From Limnanthes douglasii subsp. nivea (taxonomy: Eukaryota > Streptophyta > Magnoliopsida > Brassicales > Limnanthaceae), in assembly GCA_036936605.1 (NCBI GenBank), contig JAUPFV010000005.1, forward strand, positions 149,731,195 through 149,795,194: a stretch of DNA of 64,000 nucleotides, written 5' to 3'. The first letter of the stretch is position 1; each line of letters starts with the position of its first letter. Positions 31,226 through 42,425 of this stretch are shown one piece after another. Position numbers and translations under genes: made by a program. Below the pieces are notes generated by a model. It saw only the letters and a list, made by a program, of their open reading frames with translations. It did not search any database and was not told where the DNA came from.

Positions 31226-32710
31226 ACAAGATTAAGAAAACACAAAAGATAGTTAAAAACCTCAGGGCTTATTCCCTTCGGATGTTCCTGCTTCACCTCC
31301 TTTTTGGGGCCTTTGAGTTCAGCGCTTGAACTCTCCATGGTTCCTTCTTCTTCATCGGTGGTAGAATTGATTCCACTAGAGTAGTTCTTTTTATCACCAT
31401 CTTCCATTGTATGGAACAGGATGTCTTCATACTCCACATATTTCCACAAGGGACCAAGCGTCCTCTTCGGAAACATTTAATGGAAAAACACTACCATGTC
31501 AGTCTTCACTTCGACATACCTTGCTTCCAAGGAATCTATCACCTCGTTGGTATATTTATCGATGCTGGCCTGAATCTTCTGTTCCTGCTCTTTCTCCAAG
31601 TCTTCTTTCTCCTTGGTTGCCTTGGACACAGCCTCTTCAAGGGAAGTCTTTTCGCCGAACAATTTCTGAATGGCACCATCTTTGGTCTTCATATCTTTCT
31701 TTAAGGTTGAGAGATCTTTCTCCAAACCAGAGCACTTAGCTTGGAGCTCAGTGTTGGAATTATCCGAAGTGGCCAGCTTGGTCGACAGATCTTCCTTATC
31801 CTTTTTCAACACTTCAAATTATTTTTTCAACTCTTTAATGTTCTGATTGGCATTGAGGAGGTTGGTTGACAGAGACTCTTTGTCTGTATTAAGGGTTTGG
31901 ATAAGGGTGGACTGATTTTTCATCTGCCTCTCCAGATCAAGCACTAGTTGGATGTGACCTAAAAGATAATGGGCCACCGTATCCTGGTCTTCGGAAATAG
32001 AAAAAGACTTACCATTGTAGGTCACCCTATTGGAAGAGCCTAAAGGACGGAAAGGACCAGCGAAGTCATATTTCTCTGAGTTGGTGAAGTAAAGACCGAT
32101 GTCCTGAAGGGCTCTGATGTCAAGCCCTCCTCCAATTCCCTCTCCCAGTTACAAATCTGTTGGAAGTTTCTCTGCCAAGGTGGGGTCGGAGGGAGCTGGT
32201 CGAGGAAGAAGCTCCGAAGGGCGAAGATTTATTTCTCCCCTTAAGATGACTTTTTTCTTCTTGGCAACCCTTTCATCACTACTTTCCCCCCCTTTTGCGA
32301 TCCTTCTTGAGAGGCTTCAGTGGATTTTCTGGTTCTCCTGCCTTCTTAACAGTCTCATCTTCGACCACTTGGAGCAAGGAGGCATCGATCATCCCTTGGT
32401 TCTCCCCTCATTGGTTCTCCAGACCGGTCTCTTCTGCAGCAACCCGAACTGCCTCTTCTGCAGTCTTCTTTTTCTTTCCCTTCATCTTGCTGGGAGCCTT
32501 GGCTTTAGAGGGCAAGACCACTTTACCATCTTTTTCCTCTGTTCGTTTGTGGATGACACCTGGAGGAGGGGTGTGGTCAATTCTTTCCATGTAAGATCTC
32601 TCCGGCTTGTAGTATTCCACATGTAAGATCTTACCATATTGCCGAAGGTAAAACAGTTGTGGACAGCATACCCCCAATATTCTGCGGCCCACGCATTCAA
32701 TTTGGCACAT
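31216..32710 (-). pseudogene. Gypsy-A antisense ORF, C-terminal coiled-coil half
   Basis: A continuous minus-strand frame from 32025 to 31216 has two stops (near 31813 and 31477). It codes a long coiled coil (LSTKLATSDNSNTELQAKC, EKDLSTLKKDMKTKDGAIQK, EEAVSKATKEKEDLEKEQEQ) and an acidic tail beginning FPKRTLGPLWKYVEYEDILF. The last phrase matches the Gypsy-E copy (FPKKNLGTLWKFIPYDEILF at 61975). Upstream, 32710-32408 matches the Gypsy-E middle region after a frame change. No enzymatic domain is seen. Confidence 0.7.
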
Positions 32711-33126
32711 GTGGTCTACCCCTCCTCCAGATATCCGGTATACTCCTTCGGTAATACTGAAAAAGAAGTAATAATTCAGTAGTGGAATATTGGCAAAGTA
32801 AAAAGGAGAACATGAAAAACAAAATTAAGGAATTTACGTGTAATCTTCCACCTACTAAACATGCTAGGGTTAGTCTTCGCTTTGATCTTCCTCCCATTTT
32901 CCCATGACCTACTAATGAATAAGAACTAAGTTCTCGAATTCTTCTCCGACTCCAACAAGTCGTCTACCACTTTGAAGTTATTTCCCATGTTGTGGTGGTA
33001 GAATGGGATGTGGTGATTCTTACATAGATTTGCCACAGCGGAAAATTACTCCATAGGGAGAGGGATTCCGAACAGCTTTGATGCCATTATGCATGCAATG
33101 AGGGAGTACCAACCATTTGGACTTAA

Positions 33127-34221
33127 TTAGCTTGGGCAAAGCTTTATCAGGTGAAAGTACTTGACAATCTCTAGGTCTAAGAGGAATCTGAGCGCCCAGT
33201 TGAACAGTTCGGTGTAGATGACCACTTCATTAAGTTTGCAGTCCATTGGAGTCTCCGGAGTGACAAGTATTCTCACCTTTTCTGACTCTGGGATCCCCCA
33301 CTTTGTCCGGATCCAGCCCAGCTCGACACTATGAGTATAGACATAGTTTATGCTCTTCATGGCCAACAAATACTTCACATTGACTTTCTGAAAGAAAGGT
33401 CCTACCTTGTCCTCCGAGCACTCCGGGAGATCCGGATGAGCCACTCCAACCTTCACTTTGCCTTTCCCTTTCCTATCAGAGGCAGAATCTCCAATTTTCC
33501 GTGAAGCTTCAGTTTTGAAGGGGGCCTCTTCAATACTGTCCTCCATCACTTCTTCCATTACTGTAAAAGGTTTATCAGTTGTTGTGGATGGAAGGGTGTT
33601 AGCGGTCTGTTCAGATGATTGAGCGCAAGTTTTTTCCAAAGGCATGGTGTCCGGTTGAGGCTCAATTTTGGAAGACTTCGTTTGAGAAGCTACTTTAGCT
33701 GTCTCCGATCCGGAGGGCTTATCTCGTGGGGCTCTTATGGAAACCTCCGATCCCGAGGGTTTATCCTTGAATGTCGCTTTAGAGGCTTCAGGTTTAGAGG
33801 GTTTTGACTGTGAGGCAGTCACTTGGGCCTTCACCAAACGAGTTGTCCGACGTGGATTGGATTTCTCTTGATAATTTTCAATATCTGATCCCATGGCTAT
33901 GAAAGGGGAAGGTTTTCTAACGCTCGATACTTCCGTTTCTTTGGTAGTGGAGGGTTGGAACTCCTGAACAGAGGAGCCTGATGGGATTGGTGAAAGGTTT
34001 AGTTTGAATAGCCGTTTGGGTTTTGGATTTCTGGTAGAAGATGATCCTTGATGAGCTTCTTGGGATGGTTTATCAAACTTGTCGCCTAGGGAGACCGGGA
34101 GACCAGCAGCGATACTCCTCTCTCGTTCAACTTTCCTTGCTTTCTCTAACTCTGACAGATTCAACCAGCTGCCTTTTACAAGAGCATTTCTAGCCGTGAA
34201 CATAAAACTATCCAAGAACAA
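33127..34221 (-). CDS. Gypsy-A antisense ORF, N-terminal half with putative gypsy-type transposon domain
   Basis: A 364-residue open frame lying antisense between integrase and the 3' LTR. The start FTARNALVKGSWLNLSELEK is conserved in Gypsy-E (AARTALIKEGWLNLSKLEE). A low-complexity Ser/Lys/Pro middle follows. Residues from about 270 (GPFFQKVNVKYLLAMKSINY, then RTKWGIPESEKVRILVTPE, then NWALRFLLDLEIVKYFHLIK) match the domain known as putative gypsy-type transposon (PF04195). Extra ORFs at this place, sense or antisense, are known in Tat elements; their function is not. The frame being open over 1.1 kb in an otherwise broken element is notable. Confidence 0.75.
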   Translation of the reverse strand: MFLDSFMFTARNALVKGSWLNLSELEKARKVERERSIAAGLPVSLGDKFDKPSQEAHQGSSSTRNPKPKRLFKLNLSPIPSGSSVQEFQPSTTKETEVSSVRKPSPFIAMGSDIENYQEKSNPRRTTRLVKAQVTASQSKPSKPEASKATFKDKPSGSEVSIRAPRDKPSGSETAKVASQTKSSKIEPQPDTMPLEKTCAQSSEQTANTLPSTTTDKPFTVMEEVMEDSIEEAPFKTEASRKIGDSASDRKGKGKVKVGVAHPDLPECSEDKVGPFFQKVNVKYLLAMKSINYVYTHSVELGWIRTKWGIPESEKVRILVTPETPMDCKLNEVVIYTELFNWALRFLLDLEIVKYFHLIKLCPS

Positions 34222-34618
34222 TTTTGAAAGAAAAGGTGAAAAGCTCTGTAAAATATTTTTTGAGTGATGAAGATAATGAAACAGTGAAAAAATGGTTTAT
34301 ATATTAGTAGAAAAAGGTAACTGATACATAGGAGGAGACGAAGAGATTTGTGCAATGATTGAAGACGGCGCTGATGTGGGAAAAAATAAATGCACAGGTT
34401 ACTTTTTAGGTTTAGTGGGAGCGCCAATCTAGGTAAAAAACGGCTGGTAGGTCGAATCAGATTGTGACACGTGTCCCATGTTCCAAAGAAAAACTCTTAG
34501 AATTATGGGAAAAAGTTAGTTCGGACAAACCTCAAGCCAGTTACACAAGTAGGTCGGAAAACGTCGGTACTGACTAAGTAAATTTTTTTGTCCTGCCAAA
34601 GATTTTTGACAAAGCCTA

Positions 34619-34629
34619 AAAAAGGGGCT
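34619..34629 (+). promoter_or_regulatory. Gypsy-A polypurine tract
   Basis: AAAAAGGGG ends a few bases before the 3' LTR at 34632, the place where plus-strand DNA synthesis is primed. Gypsy-E has a similar AAAGGGGC on the other strand near 58921. Confidence 0.7.
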
Positions 34630-34631
34630 AC

Positions 34632-35010
34632 TGATGAGTCCGGATAACTTAACCACTGCCTACTATGATTTTCGGACAAGAGCAATTTAGACACAAACTG
34701 CCCACTGAACTATCCGGACAGGACAAAAGTATACAATTACTAAACACCTTTTGACTAAGCTATGTGCTAATCAGCTTATTACGTAAATGGGTCCTTAAAC
34801 TTAACCCGGTTCCATAATTTGACCCGAAAGCCCATGGGTCCATAATTAAGGGTATAAATATCCCAACTAATTTCATTAATGAGGGTAATGAACATTTAAT
34901 ACAACCATGCAGCTCAAATCTCTCACTACTAAATACCCAAACATTTAATACTCTCAAAACTTTCCAAAACACTTGACAAAATTACCCTCAACTTAAAATA
35001 AACCTCACCA
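34632..35010 (+). repeat. Gypsy-A 3' LTR
   Basis: Matches 15722-16099 end to end. A promoter-like GGGTATAAATATCCC is retained near 34850. Confidence 0.88.
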
Positions 35011-35399
35011 ACATTCAAATATATACTGGAGGTATCAGTCACAAAGTTCCTACAATCTAATTCATGTACATTGTTTAAATTGTGGAACCATTCTTTTTTA
35101 AATAAAGGATCACCTACGTTGGTCGGCCGTTTTGTAAAAATAGTTATATAGTGTAGTAGAGGTACTAATGATCATTTTATTGGAGAGAGATTATAGTGAT
35201 TGTAAAAGACGTCTGACGCATCCCCTTGTTTGTTAATATTTTTTAAAATCAGAAAATATATTTATTAAAATGAATTGTTTAGTAAATGTAAGAAGTACCA
35301 AAGTTAACTAAAATATTTAGGGCTTATATAATCCCAATACAATTTTCTTATTCTAAAATATTGACCGCCATGATGAATTTTTTCCTAAAAGATGGCCAT

Positions 35400-36070
35400 C
35401 ATTGCTTTTAGTGAGAGATGATAAGGAGGGATTCCCCGTATAGAAGGAAGGAAGATATCAGAGCAGATGAATATACTTAAAGTACTAAAGACGACCCCGA
35501 GTGAGATAGTAACTTGAGCGCATAACGGAGAGGGCTAAGGAACCGAGCCTGATAAAGAATAGAACGGGAACTCAAGGCTAAAGTAACTACAATAAAAGAG
35601 GTCGATAATAGTCGAACCGAATGAGCACGTCAACAAATCAACAAGTTGGGAAATAAGGCTGACTCCAGTAGAAAGTCCAGCTAAAGCGTCTAAACAAGCG
35701 AAAAGGAACTACACAAATCGCACTCGGACCAGTGCGCAACTGAAACTGAGCAAGAAGACCATTGAACTACGATCGTTCAAGCACACGGTTGAAACAGACC
35801 GAGCCTAGTCTAAAAGATAAACTGTTAAGGCCACAACTTAATTCCATTACAACAGAATTAGTCAAACCACTAACAATTTAGTCATAAATTCATGGTCCAT
35901 GATGTAAATGGAGTTATGAGTGTAGTTAGTGGAAATAAATGTCATTGTAACAACCCATAAATGACGAGTGAGAGATATAAATAAGGAAAAAACCGTGAAT
36001 AAATGTAAGTTCTCTTTCTTGGCAATAATAGTTTTTTCTTCTTGGCAAATCCTTTGTTATTTTCTTTAAC
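35400..36070 (+). repeat. Probable Gypsy-B 5' LTR (start not resolved)
   Basis: The stretch before the PBS holds a TATA box (GATATAAATAAGG, near 35968) and a U5-like pyrimidine-rich end. Without a second copy the left limit cannot be fixed. Confidence 0.45.
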
Positions 36071-36075
36071 AAATT

Positions 36076-36093
36076 TGGCGCCGTTTGTGGGAA
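36076..36093 (+). promoter_or_regulatory. Gypsy-B primer-binding site
   Basis: TGGCGCCGTTTGTGGGAA follows the LTR-like region. The first ten bases equal those of the tRNA-Asp-type PBS common in plant Gypsy elements; the rest departs from it. Confidence 0.65.
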
Positions 36094-36396
36094 ATCGATT
36101 AGAGTTATAAGTCACTTTAACCATGGTAGTTACTAGGTCAAGAATCGAGAGAGATATCCATAGTTAAGTGAGGCTTCAGGGAATCGAAGATTCGTGGCGA
36201 ACCAATAGCTCAGGCAAGACATTTTGCACTCTGCCCTTGCCGCTACCCAAGAAGTCGTGACAGCAGCATCCGTTGGGCCGGTAGAACCATCATCACAAGT
36301 ATTACCACCAGCAGTTGTGACCAGAGCTGACATCCCGCCCCATAGATCTGTATATGCTCCCGTTGTCTAGGAGCTAACATCACTGCTCACCCGACT

Positions 36397-37879
36397 ATGC
36401 AGCGATTGGAGCAGCAGATGCAACATCTCCAGCAAGAGCAGCTAAAATTGACATTGGAGCGCGATGCCAGATATCAAGCCATGTACGCCACTTTAGCAGG
36501 AATGAATGACGCTCTCCATGCGCTCACCGCGAAGGTTAAAGGTACGAGTCGAGTAAATCACCAATCAGGGCCAGAGGCCATCAGAGCTAACTAGGTGGAT
36601 CAATCCTCCAAGCGCAATGATAAGCAGGGGGGAGAAGGAGAAAATGGAGGAAAAAACAATCTAAAGAGAAATAGCCTAAGAAGGAAGCCCTCCCCGCTAC
36701 TTCAAAAAATCTCGAGAGGATGAGGCCGTCTATTACAACCAGGTGCGCCCCATGATATCCAACTAATTCCTTAAAATGTCCTTATTTTCGGAAAATATTC
36801 TTGAAGCCCAGTTACCAAGAAAATTCTATCCCTTTAGAATGGAGGCTTACGATGGAACGGACAATCCAGAACGGTACCTAAAGCAATTTCGCAATATGAT
36901 GATGGTGTTCAACCCAGACGGTGCTATGTTATGCAGGGCCCTGTGTATGACCCTCAAAAATTACACGATGGACTGATTCAGCAGTTTTCCTAAAGGATGA
37001 ATTTGTTGGTCTATGGAAGACGGAAAAAGGTTTATCGGTAACAAAGAATTAAAACGTGAACGGGATTCGATCATGAATCTCTAATAGAGGCGAGGTGAGT
37101 CCCTTAAAAGTTATGTTACACGCTATGAATTCCCTTCCAGTCTAGAGGAGAACATGGCAGTGGTCTCACTCAAGTGGGGGCTCGACCGACGGGGGACTTT
37201 TATGCCGACCTGATCAAGTTTCCAACGGAGAAAATGGGAGATATCCTCGCCCGAGCAGACACTTTCATTAGGATGGACGATGTCCGATACGGAGACGTTC
37301 TGAATCGGCACGTATCAGACTCTAAAGATGGAGCACCCGAGCGAAAAAGAGTTGAGGATCCACCTCGGCAGGACACCAGCCGATGGCTTCAACATACGAA
37401 AATTCGTTTAGGCGATTTACGCTGCTGACCGAGGCCATATTAGTCCTGTATGATCGAACGAAAGGTCGAACAAAGTATCAGACACCACGCGTGATGAGTA
37501 CCCATGGTTTCAAGCGATCCAACCGGTATTTTTGTTCTTACCACAACGACCATGGACATTCTACTGATGAGTGTTGGTAGCTTCGGGAGGAGATCCAACG
37601 ACTAATAGAAAACGAAGAGCTTGTATAGTTCATCAAGCAGCAGGAAAAGCGTCCACATCTTGATTGTTGAGATGACTCTCGCCCAACTATCGAGGATAAA
37701 CCAAGGAATGATAGGGAAGTTGATAAAAAAAAACAGCAATGGCTTCTCACTGTTGTAGGGTGACATTCCACTATTACAGATGGAGGTAATGCACCGTCGT
37801 CCAACCCTGTCAATAGTGAAGGATCAGAGGTCGCCAGCAACTCTATCTCGGGCCAGGACAATACCGCATCCCTTTTCAC
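36397..37879 (+). pseudogene. Gypsy-B gag
   Basis: A coiled-coil start (QRLEQQMQHLQQEQLKL), then LPRKFYPFRMEAYDGTDNPE, then LKQFRNMMMVFNPDGAMLCR, the gag core. Frameshifts near 36976 and 37170 follow, with AEKMGDILARAD-like sequence and a Cys/His end RYFCSYHNDHGHSTDECW near 37530. Stops are frequent. Confidence 0.75.
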
Positions 37880-38118
37880 AATCTTTGGGGGAAACCCAGC
37901 AGCCTCGCAAGGAAATACTTATGGCAATAGAGCACAGACCAACCTTGATGTGTAAAAATCGATGCAACATCCTACAGATATTACCAAGACCCTGTGGCAG
38001 ACCTCACCTTCATAAACGACAATCTCAAAGGCGTCAGTACACCCTATGAAGATGCACTAACTCTACATATGGATATTGGACGTTTCATGGTAACTCGGGT
38101 GTTAAAGATGGGGGTAGT

Positions 38119-38493
38119 TTGGATAATATTATTTTCAAAGACAGCTTCAACCGCATGCTGAATGTTTCACCTTACAAAACGACTCAACTAACCTTGGTCA
38201 GTTATGAGGGAAAAACTTCTCAATGCGTGGGAGAAGTAGAGTTGGTGGTCAGGGTTGGGCATGGAGTGACTAAGAGGGAGCTCAAAACGTTTTTTATAAT
38301 CTCTGATGCACCAAGCCTATATCATGCAATAATCGGTCGACCTCGGCTGCACATAATAGAGGTGACTCAGCGTACGTTTAGACAATGTGCTAAGTATCCG
38401 GTTGGAATCACGGTCGACGTAATTCGAGGGAGCCAGCGTACTGCGAGAACATGCTATGCACTAATCGTCGACCCATCCAAGCCCCTCAGATAG
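38119..38493 (+). pseudogene. Gypsy-B protease-to-RT linker
   Basis: Matches the C-terminal part of Tat proteases: TQLTLVSYEGKTSQCVGEV, then FFIISDAPSLYHAIIGRPRL, then RQCAKYPVGITVDVIRGSQR. The DTG active site should lie just upstream, near 38060-38110, but the frame there is lost. Confidence 0.68.
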
Positions 38494-38541
38494 CAATTAT
38501 CCGACAAGGGGGTTCACAGTGAAGGAATCCTTAAACCCCCC

Positions 38542-39450
38542 TTGTATGTCCCGGTCGACGACCCACGAGAGGCAGAACAATCAGACAATAATATTCCGGG
38601 CTCGGCGGAGGAAGCAATAGTAGAGAGACGCGTGCTACACATGAGTGGTAAATTATCGCTTATCTTTAAGAAATATTTGACTAACTTATTAGCCAAGAAT
38701 TTGGATGTATTTGCGTGGGAGGAAAGTGACGTTTCAAGTGTTAACCCTTCCATTATATGCCATGAATTGGCAATCGATCCTTGCGCAAAACCAGTACGTC
38801 AAAAGAGACGATATTTTTCCACAGAGAAGCAAGAAGCTATACTAAAAGAAGTGTCAAAACTGTTTCGTCTAGGGCACATCAGGAGAGTGAGGTATCCAGT
38901 TTGGGTTTCCAACCCAGTCTTAGTTAAAAAGAAGGGAGGACAGTGGCGAATGTGTGTAGAATTTACCGACCTCAATCAAACCTGCCCTAAAGATGTTTTT
39001 TCGCTGCCCGCATTGGCCAACTAGTAAATTTCGCATATGTATGTAAGTACCTATCGTTTATGGACGCGTATTCGGGATACAACTAAACCAGCTCAATCTG
39101 TCTGATAAAGAGCACACTGCTTTCCAAACTGAGTGAGGGTTATATTGCTACACGGTCATGCCTTTCGGCCTAAAGAACGCCGGGTCCACATATCAATTCT
39201 TAATCAACCATATCTTCAGAGTTCACTTGTGAAACAGCGTGGAAGCATATATTGACGATATGATTATGAAAACGCACAAAGAAGAGCAACAACTCGAAGT
39301 TTTTCAGATAGTTTTTGATTTACTCTGTTGGTTCAATCTAAAGCTTAACCCAGTTAAGTGCTCATTCAACATCACTAGCGGTAAATTCCTAGGCTATGTG
39401 GTCAGACAAAGGGCTATAAAGGCCAACTCGTCCAGCTAAACGCAATTATC
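38542..39450 (+). pseudogene. Gypsy-B reverse transcriptase
   Basis: Frame 38542-39024 has KPVRQKRRYFSTEKQEAILK, then VLVKKKGGQWRMCVEFTDLN. A break follows around 39025-39238 (FMDAYSGY-like sequence survives near 39057). Frame 39239-39439 then has AYIDDMIMKTHKEEQ with the YIDD box, LKLNPVKCSFNITSGKFLGY and the end. At least two frame changes. Confidence 0.78.
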
Positions 39451-39590
39451 CAAATGACTCCCTCAAAGATTATTAAGAAAATACAATGCCTTACAGGCAC
39501 CTCGCCGCGCTGTCACGCTTCAATTCTTGAGGTTCGGAAAAAAGTCACCCATTTTTTGAAATCTTGAAAGAAGCGAAGTAGTTCGAATGA

Positions 39591-40340
39591 ATGGAGGAAT
39601 GTGGCAAGGCATTTAGTGAGCTAAGGCTTTACCTCACCTCACCTGAAATCCTATCCGCACTCGTGGCTGGCGAGCCGTTGTTTTTATATTTGTTGGTATC
39701 CCTATTTTCAGTTAGTTCAATTCTAATACGCGAACCAAACGGAGTACATCGACCTGTTTATTATTCAAGCAAAACGTTATTCGATGCCGAAACAAAGTAC
39801 CTAAACCTTGAAAAACCTGCGTTAGAGTTAGTTATAGTCGCTCAAAAAATGCGCAGATACTTTCAAGGACATACAATCTATGTGCGAAGAGCCTTTCCTC
39901 TTCGAGTTGTATTGCCGAAGCCTGACGCATCAGGTCGCCTAACTAAATGGAGTATCGAGCTCAAATAATATGACATACCGTTTTGAGCCTCGCACCACCA
40001 TAAAAGGCCAGGTTGTAGCAGATTTCTTAATCGATTTCTCTTCATCTCGACATATGCCCGCCACAAAAGAACGACTTGTCAATAATTGGACACATCAAAT
40101 GGGTGGTTGAAGCAGACAGGGCCTCAAGCATGTCGGGCGGTGACACTCGGGTGGTGCTACATTTACCTACTAGTGAAGAAATCAAGCAAACTATCAGATT
40201 TAATTTCCCAGTCACAAACAACGTTGCCGAGTATGAGGCAGTCCTCTGTGGTATGAAGTTGGCTCTAATAGGCGGGGCTCGTATTCTGAGAATTTGATCG
40301 GATTCGCAACTAGTGTTTAATCAAGTTTTTGACACTTATG
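39591..40340 (+). pseudogene. Gypsy-B dual RNase H
   Basis: The first RNase H (39591-39968) has LYLLVSLFSVSSILIREPNG, RPVYYSSKTLFDAETKYLNL and a stop before TKWSIEL. The second, archaeal type, is partly out of frame and keeps NNVAEYEAVLCGMKLALIGG with its Glu and a following SDSQL. Two RNase H domains place the element in the Tat lineage. Confidence 0.72.
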
Positions 40341-40679
40341 ACGCAAAAAAGGAATTTGGAGCTACCTAGTTATACTCATTGAATATGAGTCCAAGTTTAC
40401 CAGGGTATCATATAAGCAGGTCCCCTCGACTAGAGAATTCGACAGCGAACCTACTATCAAAGACCGCAACATTGGGAGAGAATCCCCTAGTTCTCCTTCA
40501 GCAATTACTAGCAACAAAATTCGTCACCAAAGAGAAAATCATCTATGTAATTGATAGTACCAATGATTGGTGGCAACCTAACCTACAATATTTGAATTCA
40601 GCTGTGCTGCCAATTTATAAAAATGACGCCCGAGCCCTATAACAAAAGACAACAAAATATTGTGTGTTAGATAATATCT

Positions 40680-41770
40680 TATACAGAAAGAGCGCCACGC
40701 GTCCACTAATTCGATATCTCGACCGAGCTTAAGAGAGTTGAGGTTTGCACGACTTACACGATGGAGAAGTAGGGGCTCATTGTGGATATCGAAGTCTAAC
40801 TCAAGGATTTCTGTTAGCTGAATATTATTGGCCAGAGTTAGCCGCCGATGGGAATACTTTGGTCTAGGAATGTCATCAATGCCATCAATTTGCTGATACC
40901 AGACATCTACAAAGAGAACCTATGTAGATTGTCCTCATTTCATGCCCTTTTGACAAATGGGTCATCGATCTCGTCGGCCCACTCCCAATGGCGACTGGAA
41001 AAAGAAAGTTCCAAATTGTCGCGGTGGAATACTTCTACAAATGGTTCGAGGCCAAAGCTTTATTCCAGACTCGAGCACAAGAGGTATGCGAATTCATTCA
41101 CAATAATATTCTTGCTCGTTTTGGCATACCACATGTTTTGATAACAGACAACGACCCTCGGTTCTAGAATTTAGTGGTAACAACCTTTTGTAAGAGATAC
41201 GATGTTGAGAAATATTTCTCTATGCCGTACTACCCTTAGGCCAACGGACAAGTCAAAGTGACTAACATAAGAATTTAGAAGGGATCATGAAGAAACTTGA
41301 AGGAGCCAATGGAAAATGGCCAGACAAATTGGCAGAAGTCTTGTGGGCATACATGACTACCCATTGGGTTATAACGAGAGACACCCCATTCGTCATCATC
41401 TATGGTAGTGAAGCAGAAATTCCAACAGAGATCATCGTACTGAGCTATCGATTGAGAGTTACAAGGAAGAAACCAATTTGGTAAATCGAGCAGAAAGTAT
41501 TGACCTTATAGAAGAGCGACGTGACCAAGCATGTGTTCGGGCAGAACACTACCGAAGTATGCTGTTTCAAGATTGACGACTTCGTAATGAAAAAGAAGTT
41601 CCAAGGGTCAGGTGACCGAGTAACCGGTAAATTAGGTCCCAACTGGGATTGACCCTACACCGTTATATCTACAGGACACAATGGAACTTATCGCCTAGCA
41701 GATGCAGAGGGTTGCGCTCTAAAGCACCCATGGAATGTAAATCATCTAAAATTGCGTCGCCAATCTTTTT
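40680..41770 (+). pseudogene. Gypsy-B integrase
   Basis: Broken frames show the zinc-binding start (GAHCGYRSLTQGFLLAEYYW), the first Asp (WVIDLVGPLP) and the second (ITDNDPRF). The Glu of the triad is Lys (GQVKVTN). Further on come KKLEGANGKWPDKLAEVLWA and a chromo-like end near KHPWNVNHLKL at 41730. Stops occur in each part. Confidence 0.76.
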
Positions 41771-41819
41771 AATTCCGATGATGCGCTCTTTTTCCCCTCT
41801 GATAATGTAGGATATTTTT

Positions 41820-42300
41820 TTAATGAGGCATCTGAACTGTTATTCTTTGTATTAATATATTTTAAGGTTTCGTCATTTCATGTCTTTATTACGTCTTCTC
41901 CATCCTTACAAATAGCAAACGAGTCAATAACCACGCTTACGGGCTACGCAAGGGACCACACTGAGTCTAAACTAAGCATCAATAAACACGACCAGACTAA
42001 TTGGAAACGCCTACATGCTACGTAAAATCCATACTGAGCCTCATACCTTTTACCTGGTATAAATGTGAACTGGTTACAAACCAAGTCTATAGCAGACCAC
42101 GCAATAGGGTCTTAAGACCTCACCGTGATTCAGCTACAAGGAAATATTATTTCCTAAGCTACGCAATGAGCCCTACTGAGCTCGATCTGGTAAGGATTTG
42201 TCAGCATAACTATAATAAGTAATAAGCACATCTCCAAATTTCCTATGGAAACTAACCGGTAACAGTCAACCAAACAAGCGCCCATCTACTTTCAACTCAA
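41820..42300 (+). repeat. Gypsy-B spacer with degenerate repeats
   Basis: TTTTAATGAGGCATCTGAA near 41817 is a weak copy of the conserved box. After it, GGCTACGCAAGGGACCACAC, GCTACGTAAAATCCATACTG and GCTACGCAATGAGCCCTACT, each followed by GAG(T/C)CT-like sequence, recur irregularly to about 42190. No gene is seen. Confidence 0.5.
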
Positions 42301-42425
42301 AACTATTTAACTTAAACATAATAAAATCAATGTTATACTTCCACAATATATAAAAGTATACCAAAAAACAAAAATAAATTAATATTCAAGACCGTAGGTC
42401 CAAAATTTCACGTCAACATTAAATC

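Larger units (their letters stand above)
15722..35010 (+). mobile_element. Gypsy-A, Tat-lineage LTR retrotransposon split by MULE sequence
   Basis: Two LTRs in the same orientation, 15722-16099 and 34632-35010, start TGATGAGTCCGGA and end CCTCACCA. They are flanked by GCATT (15717-15721) and ACATT (35011-35015), a 5-base target duplication with one change. The LTRs differ at roughly 30-35 of 379 positions by eye, about 9 percent, so the insertion is old. A PBS follows the first LTR and a PPT precedes the second. Internal order is gag, protease, RT, RNase H, archaeal-type RNase H, integrase, then an antisense ORF: the Tat plan. Every coding region is broken. About 9 kb of decayed MULE (about 16180-25120) separates the 5' leader from gag; without it the element is about 10.3 kb. 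Confidence 0.82.

Noticed and set aside
32117..32626. 169-codon plus frame inside Gypsy-A
   Set aside because: Overlaps the antisense ORF remnants that match Gypsy-E; the plus frame matches nothing.
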